64,000 bases of DNA, from the NCBI RefSeq assembly GCF_016632335.1, contig NZ_JAEPBG010000011.1, positions 111,508 to 175,507 on the forward strand, written 5' to 3'. Positions 53,104 through 62,478 of the stretch are shown here, piece after piece. Under the pieces are notes generated by a model. It ran no database searches. It had not been told where the DNA came from and was given only the letters and a program-made list of their open reading frames with translations. A program made the translations under genes and the position numbers. Numbering within the stretch: the first letter of the stretch is position 1; each line of letters opens with the position of its first letter. The DNA comes from Noviherbaspirillum pedocola. Its GTDB lineage: Bacteria > Pseudomonadota > Gammaproteobacteria > Burkholderiales > Burkholderiaceae_D.

Positions 53104-53694
53104 ATGCCTGCAGAATCGTTTCCTTTGATCGTTGGGATAGGCGGCACCACGCGTGCCGGATCCTCTTCTGAAAAGGCGCTGATGGTGAGCCTACGCGCCG
53201 CGCAGGCAGAAGGCGCCCAGGTAATTGCCGTTGCTGGTCCAGCCCTTGATCTGCCGATGTACGCCCCTGAAAAAAAAGACCGGTCTTCGGAAGCGGCCAG
53301 ACTGGTGGATCTGTTTCGCCGCTGCGATGGCTTGATCATCGCATCGCCTTCCTATCACGGCTCGATATCGGGATTGGTCAAGAATGCGCTCGACTATACG
53401 GAAGACCTGTCTTCAGACGAACGTGTCTATTTCGACGGTTGCGCTGTAGGACTGATTTCCTGCGCCGCCGGGTGGCAGGGAGCAGGTCAGACCCTGTCCG
53501 CTTTACGGGCGATAGCACATTCATTGCGCGGCTGGCCGACCCCGCTGGGCGCTATGCTCAATACATCGACCAAGGTGTTCGATGACGCGGGCGCGTGTCT
53601 GGATCTGTCCGCAAAATTTCAGCTCGAGACAGTGGGCAGGCAGGTGGTGCAATTTGCGCGTCTGCACAATGCGGACCGCATCGGTACATCGTGA
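53104..53694 (+). CDS. NADPH-dependent FMN reductase
   Basis: About 196 residues from ATG 53104 (AAGGTG upstream; GTG 53095 would add three). The flavodoxin-like signatures are LIVGIGGTTRAGSSSEKAL for the phosphate loop and LIIASPSYHGSISGLVKNALDY for flavin. It would supply reduced FMN to the luciferase-like monooxygenase three genes downstream. The substrate binding tail (VFDDAGACLDLSAKFQLETVG) is normal for the family. Confidence 0.9.
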   Translation: MPAESFPLIVGIGGTTRAGSSSEKALMVSLRAAQAEGAQVIAVAGPALDLPMYAPEKKDRSSEAARLVDLFRRCDGLIIASPSYHGSISGLVKNALDYTEDLSSDERVYFDGCAVGLISCAAGWQGAGQTLSALRAIAHSLRGWPTPLGAMLNTSTKVFDDAGACLDLSAKFQLETVGRQVVQFARLHNADRIGTS

Positions 53695-53921
53695 TGTAAT
53701 GATCGTTGGATGTGGCAGTGCGGCAGCACGGTGCTGCTGTAGGTCTGTCAGCAGTTTCTAACCATGCAGACTTGCTGACCACTTCTGTGCCGCAGAGTCG
53801 ATGGTATTCCGCCGCACAAAAAGCATGCCAATGGCATACATCGCAAGGCTGCGCATGGATGTGGAAGGCAGGCGCTTTTACCGGTTTATGACTTACAGCA
53901 GGCTGATAAAAAAAGGAGACA

Positions 53922-55094
53922 ATGATGACGATCCACCACTCAAGACGTGCGTTCGGCAGCCTGATTGCCGCACTTGCGCTTTCATTTAGTATTCCAGCCG
54001 CCGCACAGGAAATGATTCGCATCGGCTTTGTTGCGCCGATGAGTGGAAACTACGGTGCTTATGGCCAAGGCTTTTACAATTCCATGCGCGCTTACATGGC
54101 GAACTACGGTGATACCGTGGCAGGCAAGAAAGTGGAAATCATCGTCAGGGACAATACGACCAACACTCCCGACAATGCGCGCCGCCTAGCCCAGGAATTG
54201 GCTTCCAGGGATAAGGTCGATTTCCTTGCCGGGTTCGCACTCACACCCGATGCGCTTGCTGTGGCCTCAGTTGCCACGGCTGCCAAGAAGCCCACGATTG
54301 TGATGCTTGCCGCAACTGCTGGGCTGACCGCCAAATCACCCTACATCGCGCGTGTATCCTACAGCAATGGACAGACGTCGGCGACGATGGCCAAATGGGC
54401 CTACAAGAACGGTGTGCGCAAAGTGTACACCTTGGTATCGGACTTCGCATCGGGAATCGATTGCGAAGAGGCATTCAAGAAGACCTTCGAGGCACAGGGC
54501 GGCAAGATCATCGGCGGCACCAGGATGGCCTTGGCGAGCCTCGATTACAGTCCCTTTGTGCAGCGCGCGAAGGATGCGGCGCCCGATGCGATTTATTTGT
54601 TCGTGCCGTCCGGCGATCCGATGATCGCCTTCATGAAAGCGTACACCGAAAAAGCCTTGCCTCAAGCCGGCGTCAAGCTGATGACATCGACCGATCTTGC
54701 CGATGAATACATCCGTCCACTCGGCGACACCGCGCAATATCTGATCAATACCGTTCAGTATTTCGATACACTGGACAATGATGAGAACAAGCGCTACACG
54801 GCAGCGTATCAAAAAATTGCCGGCCGGCTGCCGGGCGCCATCGCGGTCGGCGGATACGACGGTATGGCCGTGATCTACGAAACGGCGAAGAAGCTCAACG
54901 GCCAGATCGATCCCGATAAGGCGATGGCAGCAATCAAGGGCATCAAGATCAAGAGCCCGCGCGGCAACCTGACCATCGATCCTGAAACGCGCGACACGGT
55001 GGCAAACATGTACGTGGCCAAGGTTGAGAAGCGCGAGGGTCGGTATGTGCCTGTGGTAATCGATACATTTACGAACGTCACCGAAGGTCGCTAG
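53922..55094 (+). CDS. Branched-chain amino-acid-type ABC transporter substrate-binding protein
   Basis: 390 residues. AAAAAAAGGAGAC precedes the start (ATG 53922 or 53925). Signal peptide SLIAALALSFSIPAAAQ, then the periplasmic type I fold: MIRIGFVAPMSGNYGAYGQG, FLAGFALTPDALAVASVAT, AIYLFVPSGDPMIAF. The family (LivK-like) includes many aromatic-acid and urea binders. No permease or ATPase genes follow within the window, so it must use a distant transporter or act in sensing. Confidence 0.92.
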   Translation: MMTIHHSRRAFGSLIAALALSFSIPAAAQEMIRIGFVAPMSGNYGAYGQGFYNSMRAYMANYGDTVAGKKVEIIVRDNTTNTPDNARRLAQELASRDKVDFLAGFALTPDALAVASVATAAKKPTIVMLAATAGLTAKSPYIARVSYSNGQTSATMAKWAYKNGVRKVYTLVSDFASGIDCEEAFKKTFEAQGGKIIGGTRMALASLDYSPFVQRAKDAAPDAIYLFVPSGDPMIAFMKAYTEKALPQAGVKLMTSTDLADEYIRPLGDTAQYLINTVQYFDTLDNDENKRYTAAYQKIAGRLPGAIAVGGYDGMAVIYETAKKLNGQIDPDKAMAAIKGIKIKSPRGNLTIDPETRDTVANMYVAKVEKREGRYVPVVIDTFTNVTEGR

Positions 55095-55202
55095 AGCCGG
55101 TCTACGGCATGCGCCGGCGGCATGCAGGCCAATTGCGCCGCCCGCTAGCAACCGCCGGCTGAAAACGATTCCCAAAACGCATTTTCAGGAAAGCGAACAA
55201 TC

Positions 55203-55988
55203 ATGAATTACTCGACGAGTGCAGTCACGGTCGCAGGCGTGGACATCCATCTGCGCAAGAGCGGGAAAGGCAACCCGATACTGTTCTTGCACGGCGCCGG
55301 CGGTGTGCTGGAGTGGCTGCCTTTTTTTGATCGGCTAGCGGAAGACAACGAAGTGTGGGTGCCGGACCATCCGGGCTTTGGGAAATCGGATGACCCGAAG
55401 TGGATCAAGCACATGCCTGACTTGGCGATGTTCTATCTCGATTTCATGGAGGAACTGGCGCCGGCCGAAGGCTTCGATGTAGTCGGCCATTCGCTGGGGG
55501 GCTGGCTCGCAGCGGAAATCGCCATCCGCAATCCGGCAAAGATGCGCAGTCTGACTCTTGTCTCGGCCGCCGGGCTGCGGCTTGTCGGCACACCGATAGG
55601 GGATCCGTTCATCTGGAATGCCGAGGAGCGGGCCAGGAATCATTTCCATTCCCCGGAGCTGCAGGACAAAATGCTCAATATGCAGCCTAGCGGGGACATG
55701 CTCGACGAGATGATCAAGAACCGCTACAGCTTTGCCAAGCTGGCTTGGCAGCCGCGCCTGTTCAATCCAGACTTGGAGAAATGGCTGCACCGGATCAAGC
55801 TCCCTACCCAGATCATCTGGGGTCGCGAAGACAAGATCATTCCGGTCGCCTACGCCGACATGTGGAGCGAGAAAGTGAATGCCGCCTCTGTGACTATCAT
55901 TCCCGATTGCGGTCATTTACCGGCCGCTGAAAAAGGCGATGCCCTGGCGACGCAGATCAAAAACTTCCTTAAGCAGGTGACAGCATGA
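55203..55988 (+). CDS. Alpha/beta hydrolase
   Basis: 261 residues from ATG 55203. Oxyanion region LFLHGAGGVLEWLPFF, nucleophile elbow VVGHSLGGWLA (Ser97), acid in WGREDKIIP (about 213) and His in PDCGHLPAAEKG (about 241) make a complete catalytic triad. It resembles meta-cleavage-product hydrolases and lactone/ester hydrolases. Its position before a luciferase-like monooxygenase suggests hydrolysis of an ester or lactone made by that enzyme. The stop overlaps the next start (ATGA). Confidence 0.9.
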   Translation: MNYSTSAVTVAGVDIHLRKSGKGNPILFLHGAGGVLEWLPFFDRLAEDNEVWVPDHPGFGKSDDPKWIKHMPDLAMFYLDFMEELAPAEGFDVVGHSLGGWLAAEIAIRNPAKMRSLTLVSAAGLRLVGTPIGDPFIWNAEERARNHFHSPELQDKMLNMQPSGDMLDEMIKNRYSFAKLAWQPRLFNPDLEKWLHRIKLPTQIIWGREDKIIPVAYADMWSEKVNAASVTIIPDCGHLPAAEKGDALATQIKNFLKQVTA

Positions 55989-57127
55989 AGATCATGAATT
56001 TCTCCCTGATGCCGTATCGCCACCTGGACATTCCGGAATCGCATAAGCATCGCTCGGCATGGGTAGTGTTGCCCAATACGTTTTACGACCCCGAAAAGGG
56101 CGCGAACGAATACGAAAGCTTCATCAATCTGCTGGCCGAATCGGAAGATCTGGGGTTCGACGGCATTGGCGTCAATGAACACCATCAAACCGCTTACGGC
56201 ATGATGCCAGCGCCAAACCTAATCGCCAGTGCGTTGATCCAGCGCACCAAGAAGGTCAAGATCGCAATTCTGGGACGCGCGCTGCCGCTGGTGAATAACC
56301 CGATCAACATCGCGGAGGAATTTGCGATGCTCGACAACTTGTCGCGCGGGCGCATCATCTGCGGATTCGTGCGCGGCATCGGCGCCGAATATCACGCCTC
56401 CGGCGTGAATCCGGCTTTCTCCCACGACCGCTTCCATGAGGCGCATGATCTTATCGTCAAGGCCTGGACTACGCCCGGGCCGTTCCCCTGGGAGGGCGAG
56501 CACTACAATCTCAATTATGTGAACTTGTGGCCCCGTGTATATCAGACGCCGCACCCTCCGATCTGGATTCCGTCGCAAGGATCGATCGAAACCATTGAAT
56601 GGGCCGCCGTTCCTGAGCGCCGCTATCCGTTCCTGATCACCTTCTCCGCACGCGACTCGGTCATCCGCAATCTGACCGCGTACCGCGAGCAAACAAAGAA
56701 ATACGGCTATGAAGCCGACGAGAGCCAGCTTGGCTGGGCTGCGCCCGTGTATGTGGCCGACACTGAGGAGCGCGCCAAAGAGGAAGCCCGCGCCGGTCTT
56801 GAATCGCTGTTCAACGACTATCTGACCCTGCCCGTGGAAATGCTGCTGCCGCCGGGTTATACCTCCGCAGCGTCCATGAAAAAGATGATGGGCGCGCGTG
56901 CTGGCATCGGCATGGAACGCCAGTCGCTGGAAAAGCTGATCGCCCTGGGCACGGTGGTGGTTGGAACGCCCAAGTCCGTGCTGGAGCAGATCGAGCAGGT
57001 GCGTGAGAAGACCCGCTTCGGCACCTTCGTGTCGATGCTGCAGTTCGGTACCTTGCCGGACGAGTTGGCTCGCCGCAATACCGAGCTATTCGCTGCTGAA
57101 GTGATGCCCGAACTGCGTAAGCGGTAA
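55985..57127 (+). CDS. LLM-class flavin-dependent monooxygenase (luciferase-like)
   Basis: 380 residues. The TIM-barrel signatures of the bacterial-luciferase family are present: FDGIGVNEHHQTAYGMMPAP, IAILGRALPLVNNPINIAEEFAMLDNLSRGR, GFVRGIGAEYHASG, and a C-terminal EEARAGLESLFN. Members oxidise long-chain aldehydes, alkanesulfonates, terpenoids or ketones (Baeyer-Villiger) using FMNH2. The nearby FMN reductase can supply the reduced flavin. Overlap with the hydrolase gene indicates coupled translation. Confidence 0.92.
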   Translation: MKIMNFSLMPYRHLDIPESHKHRSAWVVLPNTFYDPEKGANEYESFINLLAESEDLGFDGIGVNEHHQTAYGMMPAPNLIASALIQRTKKVKIAILGRALPLVNNPINIAEEFAMLDNLSRGRIICGFVRGIGAEYHASGVNPAFSHDRFHEAHDLIVKAWTTPGPFPWEGEHYNLNYVNLWPRVYQTPHPPIWIPSQGSIETIEWAAVPERRYPFLITFSARDSVIRNLTAYREQTKKYGYEADESQLGWAAPVYVADTEERAKEEARAGLESLFNDYLTLPVEMLLPPGYTSAASMKKMMGARAGIGMERQSLEKLIALGTVVVGTPKSVLEQIEQVREKTRFGTFVSMLQFGTLPDELARRNTELFAAEVMPELRKR

Positions 57128-57132
57128 CCACC

Positions 57133-57933
57133 ATGCGCGCGCAACAATTGTTTGATGTGTCCGGCGCTGTAGCCTTCATCACCGGCGCGGCCAATGGACT
57201 CGGACTGGCCATGGCAGAGGTCATGGCGGCGAACGGCGCACGGGTCGTGATGGCAGACATCAATGAAACCAGGCTGCGGGAGCAGGCGAAGAGGCTGGCG
57301 CAAAACGTGGCTCCCGGCGCGCAGGTGGAAGCGGTGGTGGTCGACGTCACTGACGCTGCCCGGCTCAAGGAGGCCATTGACCAGGCGGCGGCGGTGCATG
57401 GCGGCATCGATGTGGTGTTCGCCAATGCCGGCGTATCGATCGGTCCGGGCTTTCTCGCACCGGCCGGCCACATCGAGAATGCCAGCCGACCGGACTGGGA
57501 CAGGGTCATCGACATCAATCTCAACAGCGTATTCACTACGCTGCAATGCGTAGTGCCACACATGAAGCGCAAGGGTTCGGGCAGCATCATTGTGACCGGC
57601 TCGATCGGTGGGCTGCGCTCGGAGCCCATCATCGGATACTCCTACATCGCCGCTAAATCGGCGGTGACTGGGATTGTGCGTCAGGCGGCGCTCGAACTCG
57701 CGCCGTTCGGCATCCGCATCAATGCGATTGCGCCAGGCCCTTTCCTGACCAATATCAACAATGGCCGGCTCGCCAATGAAGAAGTCGCTTCGCTGTTCGC
57801 TTCCCACACGCCGATGAACCGGCTGGCGGATCCGGACGAAATCAAGGGCGTCGCGCTGCTACTGGCATCCAAGGCGTCGAGCTACATGACCGGCACCGTG
57901 GTGTCGGTCGATGGCGGCATGATTGCCAGGTAG
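57133..57933 (+). CDS. Short-chain dehydrogenase/reductase (SDR), first
   Basis: 266 residues. NAD(P)-binding TGAANGLG (about 17-24), VFANAGVSIGPG, the catalytic Ser in IVTGSIGGLRS, and YIAAK. Asp in VVMADINETRL indicates NAD preference. The C-terminal GTVVSVDGGM is typical. It starts six bases after the monooxygenase stop, same operon. It is likely to oxidise an alcohol or reduce a ketone in the pathway. Confidence 0.93.
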   Translation: MRAQQLFDVSGAVAFITGAANGLGLAMAEVMAANGARVVMADINETRLREQAKRLAQNVAPGAQVEAVVVDVTDAARLKEAIDQAAAVHGGIDVVFANAGVSIGPGFLAPAGHIENASRPDWDRVIDINLNSVFTTLQCVVPHMKRKGSGSIIVTGSIGGLRSEPIIGYSYIAAKSAVTGIVRQAALELAPFGIRINAIAPGPFLTNINNGRLANEEVASLFASHTPMNRLADPDEIKGVALLLASKASSYMTGTVVSVDGGMIAR

Positions 57934-57994
57934 GCAGGCTGAGGTTACGCTTAGCCGGCATGCGGCGACATTACGTAGAACTAAAGGAAAATGT

Positions 57995-58750
57995 ATGGCG
58001 CAAGTCTCAAAGGTTATCATCGTCACCGGCGGAGCCAGCGGCATCGGCTTTGCATTCACAGAACATCTCGCCCGCCTCGGGCACCGGCTCGTGATCGCCG
58101 ACGTGCGCGGCGCGGATGAAGCCGCAGCGCGCCTGAGCGCGCAGGGCCTGGCCGCCGTCGGCGTAGCAGTCGATGTGTCGAGTGAGCAGGATGCGGCCGC
58201 CATGGTAGAGGCCGCCTGCGCGCAGTATGGCGGCCTGGATGCGCTGGTCAACAACGCGGCGGTCTTCGCTAATCTATCGCTCAAGCCATTCGACCAGATT
58301 CCGAAAGACGAGTGGATGACGGTCATGCAAATCAATGCGATGGGGCCCTTCCTGTGCGCTAAGGCTGCCGTGCCGGCGCTGCGGCGCCAAGGCGGCGGGC
58401 GGATCATCAATATCGCCTCAACCACTGCGATCAAGGGCACGCCGCACATGCTGCACTATGTCGCCAGCAAAGGCGCGGTCATCGCCTTTACGCGGGCGCT
58501 GGCCAGGGAACTGGGCAACGACAACATCACCGTCAATGCAATTGCGCCAGGGTTTACGCTCAGCGACGGCGTCCTGCAAAACGATTTGCATAACAAAATT
58601 GGCGACACTGCGAGAAAGGGCGCGCGCTCGATCCAGCGGGACCAGGTGCCGGGAGACCTGGTCGGTGCGCTCGCTTTCCTGATCAGCGATGGCGCCGGAT
58701 TCATCACCGGGCAGACGCTTGCGGTGGACGGCGGTTCAGTATTTCTCTAG
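57995..58750 (+). CDS. Short-chain dehydrogenase/reductase (SDR), second
   Basis: About 251 residues from ATG 57995, with AAAGGAAAA upstream. Motifs: TGGASGIG (11-18), ALVNNAAVF, Ser in IINIASTTAIKG, YVASK, and C-terminal GQTLAVDGGS. Asp in LVIADVRG again suggests NAD. It differs from the upstream SDR over most of its length, so the two are not a recent duplication. It is last in the operon before an unresolved region. Confidence 0.93.
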   Translation: MAQVSKVIIVTGGASGIGFAFTEHLARLGHRLVIADVRGADEAAARLSAQGLAAVGVAVDVSSEQDAAAMVEAACAQYGGLDALVNNAAVFANLSLKPFDQIPKDEWMTVMQINAMGPFLCAKAAVPALRRQGGGRIINIASTTAIKGTPHMLHYVASKGAVIAFTRALARELGNDNITVNAIAPGFTLSDGVLQNDLHNKIGDTARKGARSIQRDQVPGDLVGALAFLISDGAGFITGQTLAVDGGSVFL

Positions 58751-59336
58751 GCAGAGGGACTGGCATTGCTGACTCGAGTAATACTCGCAGGCTATTTCGA
58801 GAGGAGGTAATAATAACATTGGGGGACATGGTCAAAACTGCTACATGTACTGCCGTGCCGGGAGCCAGCACATAGCAGACGTTGATGGTTGCTTTGATCG
58901 CACCTTTTCCCGGGCTAATTCCGACCGCGGACGTTCGCTGTACGATACCTTCGGCTGTGAAAGAATGTTGCTGTGCATCGGCGGCGACCTGCTGAACGCC
59001 GGGCCGTTCATCCAAACAGCCATAGAGCATGACATTGACCTGCAAACGGTAAGCCTTACAGGCGAATCGTCGCGCGAACTGTACGAGGCGTGATCGACAT
59101 TGATGAGGCCACATCAAATCGTCACCGGGCGCTGCTACTTAGCAGCCAGCACCGAGGAAGTGCTGGATACCGGTGCCGGCGGCCGGACCCGGCCTGCTGT
59201 CAAGTCAATGCCGTCGCAACGACAAAGAAAATGCCGGACTCTGTCCGCAAAATCTGCGCTGCCGATGGTTGCGATGCCAAGGCATCGGCGGAACATTTGT
59301 GTGCATTCTTCTTGCGATTTAAGATAAAGTGTTGCA
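58751..59336. other. Unresolved region, possible broken gene before the LysR gene
   Basis: About 585 bases with protein-like pieces in different frames on the plus strand. From about 58890 to 59093 it reads DGCFDRTFSRANSDRGRSLYD then FIQTAIEHDIDLQTVSLTGE; near 59140 it reads CYLAASTEEVLDTGAGGRT; and near 59250-59310 it reads ICAADGCDAKASAEHLCAFF. The run-on suggests one gene with frame errors. I do not recognise the family. Confidence 0.4.
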
Positions 59337-60245
59337 ATGGATATAAGCAAGGTTGACTTAAACTTGCTGGTCGTATTCGACGCCATGTTCCAGACCCAGA
59401 GCGTCACCTTGGCGGCGGAACTCGTCGGGCTGAGCCAGTCAACGATGAGCTATGAATTAGCTAAGCTCCGGCAGTTGTTTGACGATCCGCTATTTGTACG
59501 TATGTCCACTGGCATGCAGCCGACGCCACGCGCGCTGCAATTGGCCGGGCCGGTGCGTAGTGCGCTTGAAATCATCAAGAGTGATGTGCTCAAGCAGTTC
59601 CAGTTCGACCCGATCAAGTCCAAAAAAGTTTTTACGCTTTGTATGACCGATATCGCAGAGATGACGTTCATGCCAAGGATTCTGCGGTTTCTTGCCGTCG
59701 ATGCACCCGAGGTGAATATCAGGACAGTAATCATGGACCACGCAAGCCTTGAACGCGCGATGGCCAACGGGGAAGTCGACTTGGCAATTGGTTATTTTCC
59801 TGATCTGAAGAAAGCTGGGTTCTTTCAACAACGGCTATTCCCGCATACTTTCATCGGGGTCGTGCGCAAGTCGCATCCGCGAATTGGCTCAACAATTACG
59901 CTGCAGCAATTTCTAAAGGAGTCGCACGTCGTAGTAACGCCTGAAGGCAGAAGCCAGGAAATCGTTGAGCGCATGCTTGAAAAAAAGGGCTACCTTCGCA
60001 GAGTTGCATTGACGACCCCCCATTTCGCTAGCGTACCGTTCATTATTGCGGCATCGGATTTGATCGGTATCGTCCCGATTGGCTTGGCTAACGCATTCAG
60101 CAACTTCGCGGAGCTAAAGACCGTGGATTTGCCCTTTTCACTGCCTGACTTCGATGTAAGGCAGCATTGGCACGAACGATTTCACAAGGATGAAGAAAAC
60201 AAGTGGCTGAGGAAAAAGATAGCGAGCGAATTTGCAAATAACTAA
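59337..60245 (+). CDS. LysR-family transcriptional regulator
   Basis: 302 residues from ATG 59337. The N-terminal helix-turn-helix reads VDLNLLVVFDAMFQTQSVTLAAELVGLSQSTMSYELAKLRQLFDDPLFVR, followed by a periplasmic-binding-like effector domain (LCMTDIAEMTFMPRILRFL, VDLAIGYFPDLKKAGFFQQRLF). The layout is that of the NahR/NodD-type class used for aromatic and terpenoid catabolic genes. It is transcribed in the same direction as the cluster and lies at its end. Confidence 0.93.
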   Translation: MDISKVDLNLLVVFDAMFQTQSVTLAAELVGLSQSTMSYELAKLRQLFDDPLFVRMSTGMQPTPRALQLAGPVRSALEIIKSDVLKQFQFDPIKSKKVFTLCMTDIAEMTFMPRILRFLAVDAPEVNIRTVIMDHASLERAMANGEVDLAIGYFPDLKKAGFFQQRLFPHTFIGVVRKSHPRIGSTITLQQFLKESHVVVTPEGRSQEIVERMLEKKGYLRRVALTTPHFASVPFIIAASDLIGIVPIGLANAFSNFAELKTVDLPFSLPDFDVRQHWHERFHKDEENKWLRKKIASEFANN

Positions 60246-60750
60246 ACGCGGTATTCGGTCAATCGACTGGTCGGTTTGCGATGGTTCAGCATTCCTGCAT
60301 GCCTAGACAAGTAATTTTTCTAAGCGCTACTAATGCCGACTGAAGGAAAACGCTTGGCTTCTGCATTTAATTAGATCCAACCGCGAGAATGACTAGGGGT
60401 ACGTTCTACAGCCGGCTTTCTTCCGAAGCCTCATCCGGCTATTATTGAAGTTGAAGCCAAGCCTGGAATGGAAGGTTTAGACCTGCTGAAATACTTAATA
60501 GGGAAGTTCATGTAGATAGGCCTATTAATCTAGTTTTCCTATGCGTTGAAGCATATTATGGATTGCAAATTGGTCATTTAATGGTGTTCGCTGTACTTTG
60601 CTCCGGACCTAATGGATCTCGCGCCGCTGGTGATGTTACCTGCTTCCAAGGCAACAATCCCAGCGCAAAGTGCCATGGACTTGCTTGAGCTGGGACGTTG
60701 CGGGTATTTTGAGTTAAACAGACAAGATCTTTTTTGCGCGGAGAATAGTC
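60246..60750. other. Gap, no gene supported
   Basis: About 500 bases between the LysR gene and the lipocalin-like gene. Short frames lack support. A promoter for the next gene is likely in 60640-60740. Confidence 0.4.
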
Positions 60751-61242
60751 ATGAAGAAGTCAGTTGTAGTACTCACTAGCATGCTTGCCATATCGATATC
60801 CACTCATGCAAAGGCGAATGAGCAGCTAATCGGGACATGGCGTCTGGTAAGTCTTACCCAAACCATCGTTGCAACCAATGAAAAGGTAGACATTTTCGGA
60901 AAATCTCCCCAGGGTTTTATCAACTATGGTCGTGATAACCGCATGATGGTCTTGATTGTCAAAGACGAGCGCCCAAAACCTGGTTCACTGGAGAAAATGA
61001 CAGATCCAGAACGCGCTGAACTCTTTAAGACGATGATTGCGTACGGAGGAACATACACTATCGAAGGCAAGACCATCACACACCATATTGATATTTCATC
61101 GAATGAAGTTTGGACCGGGACGAATCAGGTCAGGAATATCAAGTTTGACGGGCGCAAGGTAATCCTTACCACTAACCCACAACCACGTCCGCAAGATGGT
61201 AAGGTCGCCATTTCAACGTTGACGTGGGAAAAGCTGGAATAG
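60751..61242 (+). CDS. Exported lipocalin-like domain protein
   Basis: 163 residues, start ATG 60751. Signal peptide (VVVLTSMLAISISTHAKA), then a lipocalin-like barrel: LIGTWRLVSL at the start, GFINYGRDNRMMVLI, AYGGTYTIEGKTITHHID, VWTGTNQVRNIKFDGRKVIL. This family binds small hydrophobic ligands or has no known enzyme activity. A GCTGGAA / TTCCAGC inverted repeat overlaps the stop (61233-61254) and may be a weak terminator. Confidence 0.8.
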   Translation: MKKSVVVLTSMLAISISTHAKANEQLIGTWRLVSLTQTIVATNEKVDIFGKSPQGFINYGRDNRMMVLIVKDERPKPGSLEKMTDPERAELFKTMIAYGGTYTIEGKTITHHIDISSNEVWTGTNQVRNIKFDGRKVILTTNPQPRPQDGKVAISTLTWEKLE

Positions 61243-61260
61243 GCCTTTTCCAGCCTCGAA

Positions 61261-61978
61261 TTACAAGAAGCCAGAAGAAAATAGCTGAAACAGAAGGGCC
61301 TCGCACGTCGCTAGGAAAGCTAGGGAGCACGATCTTAAACTGACGGCGGCGTGCGCGGCGTTCAAAAAAGCCTTCTGCGTCAATGACTGCGCGGTCGGAT
61401 AGTTTGCCCGCATCGATACCACGTAACGCTGCTGGAACAGCTTTTCAGAATGGATATTGCGCCCATGCCATTCGGGCAGATGGCCTAGCGAGAAGTCGAT
61501 TTGGCTATCCTTGAGTCCGCTGCGAATCTCGTCCAAGCTGAGCGTCACCACGTCAACCCTGATATTTGGCGCAACCACCTGCATCCGTTCCAATAGCCTT
61601 GGAATAATGTGATTTACCCCATATGTCCGTGATGTTGAAACGGAAGATCTGGTCGCTTTTCGCCGGATCGAAGTCGATGTGCTGGCTTATAGTCTTCTCG
61701 AATCCGCGCATCGCGTCGCAATCGGGCCGGCGAGTTGCAATGCGTATGGGGTATCCAGCATGCCGCTTGAGGTATTGACGAACAACTGGTCGCCCAACAT
61801 GTCGCGCAACTGGGCCAGCGCATGGCTCATCGCCGGCTGGGGATTTTCGAAGCGCTACGCCCCGCACGTGACGCAGCGTATCTCCGGAATCGCATAAAAC
61901 GCTGCGAAAATATTCAGGTCTATTCAATGTGGGTTCATATCCTAAATGCAGTGAATAAACGGAATAAATTTGATCCAT
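61261..61978 (-). pseudogene. LysR-family regulator, frameshifted pseudogene
   Basis: The minus strand carries recognisable pieces of a LysR protein. The helix-turn-helix reads QPAMSHALAQLRDMLGDQLFV near 61800-61840. Then come NTSSGMLDTPYALQLAGPI, an interrupted linker, the effector-domain start (FDPAKSDQIFRFNITDI), and the later part RVDVVTLSLDEIRSGLKDSQIDFSLGHLPEWHG. Several frameshifts and at least one stop (after CVTCGA) separate them. It resembles the intact LysR at 59337, so it may be a degenerated paralogue that once governed a neighbouring gene. Confidence 0.65.
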
Positions 61979-62049
61979 ATGCTAGCTGAACCTAACATGG
62001 CGAAAAATTAGCTGCCCGCATGGCAGCAGCAATGGAAAAAGCAATGCAA

Positions 62050-62478
62050 ATGAATGGAGCTGAAATCCTGGTCCGTACCCTTTTGGCAGGCGGCGTCGAT
62101 TTATGTTTCGCCAATCCCGGCACCTCGGAGATGCACTTTATCGCCGCGCTCGACCAAGTCGAAGGCATACGCTGCGTGGCTGGCATTGTCCGAGGGCGTC
62201 GCCACCGGAGCAGCGGATGGCTACTACCGGATGACGCAGAAACCGGCATGCGCGCTGCGTCTGGCGGCAGGTCTGAGCAACGGCATTTCGAACTTGCACA
62301 ATGCTAAGAAGGCGCAGTCGGGATCGTCAATGTTGTCAGCCAGTATGCAACCTATCACATGAATTACGACGCGCCGCTGTCGAGCGATCGCACTGGGTGC
62401 GGCCCTCGATGAATCTGTCTCGGTGGCGCCCGACCCCGCTCCAAGCGGTCGAAGCCGATGCCGTGCAACGCATCGCTA
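62050..62478 (+). pseudogene. Thiamine-diphosphate enzyme (acetolactate-synthase-like), N-terminal relic
   Basis: Begins MNGAEILVRTLLAGGVDLCF at 62050 and continues FANPGTSEMHFIAALDQVEGIRC. The frame then shifts near 62180 to EGVATGAADGYYRM and GLSNGISNLHNAKKAQSG, then again to VVSQYATYHMNYDAPLSSD, then to WVRPSMNLSRW. These are the PYR domain and linker of an acetolactate synthase / benzoylformate decarboxylase relative. At 62478 it is interrupted by an IS630 element, and it resumes at 63530. Non-functional. Confidence 0.7.

Noticed and set aside
54336..55175. A 279-codon minus frame opposite the binding-protein gene
   Set aside because: Antisense shadow; no start signal and no domain.
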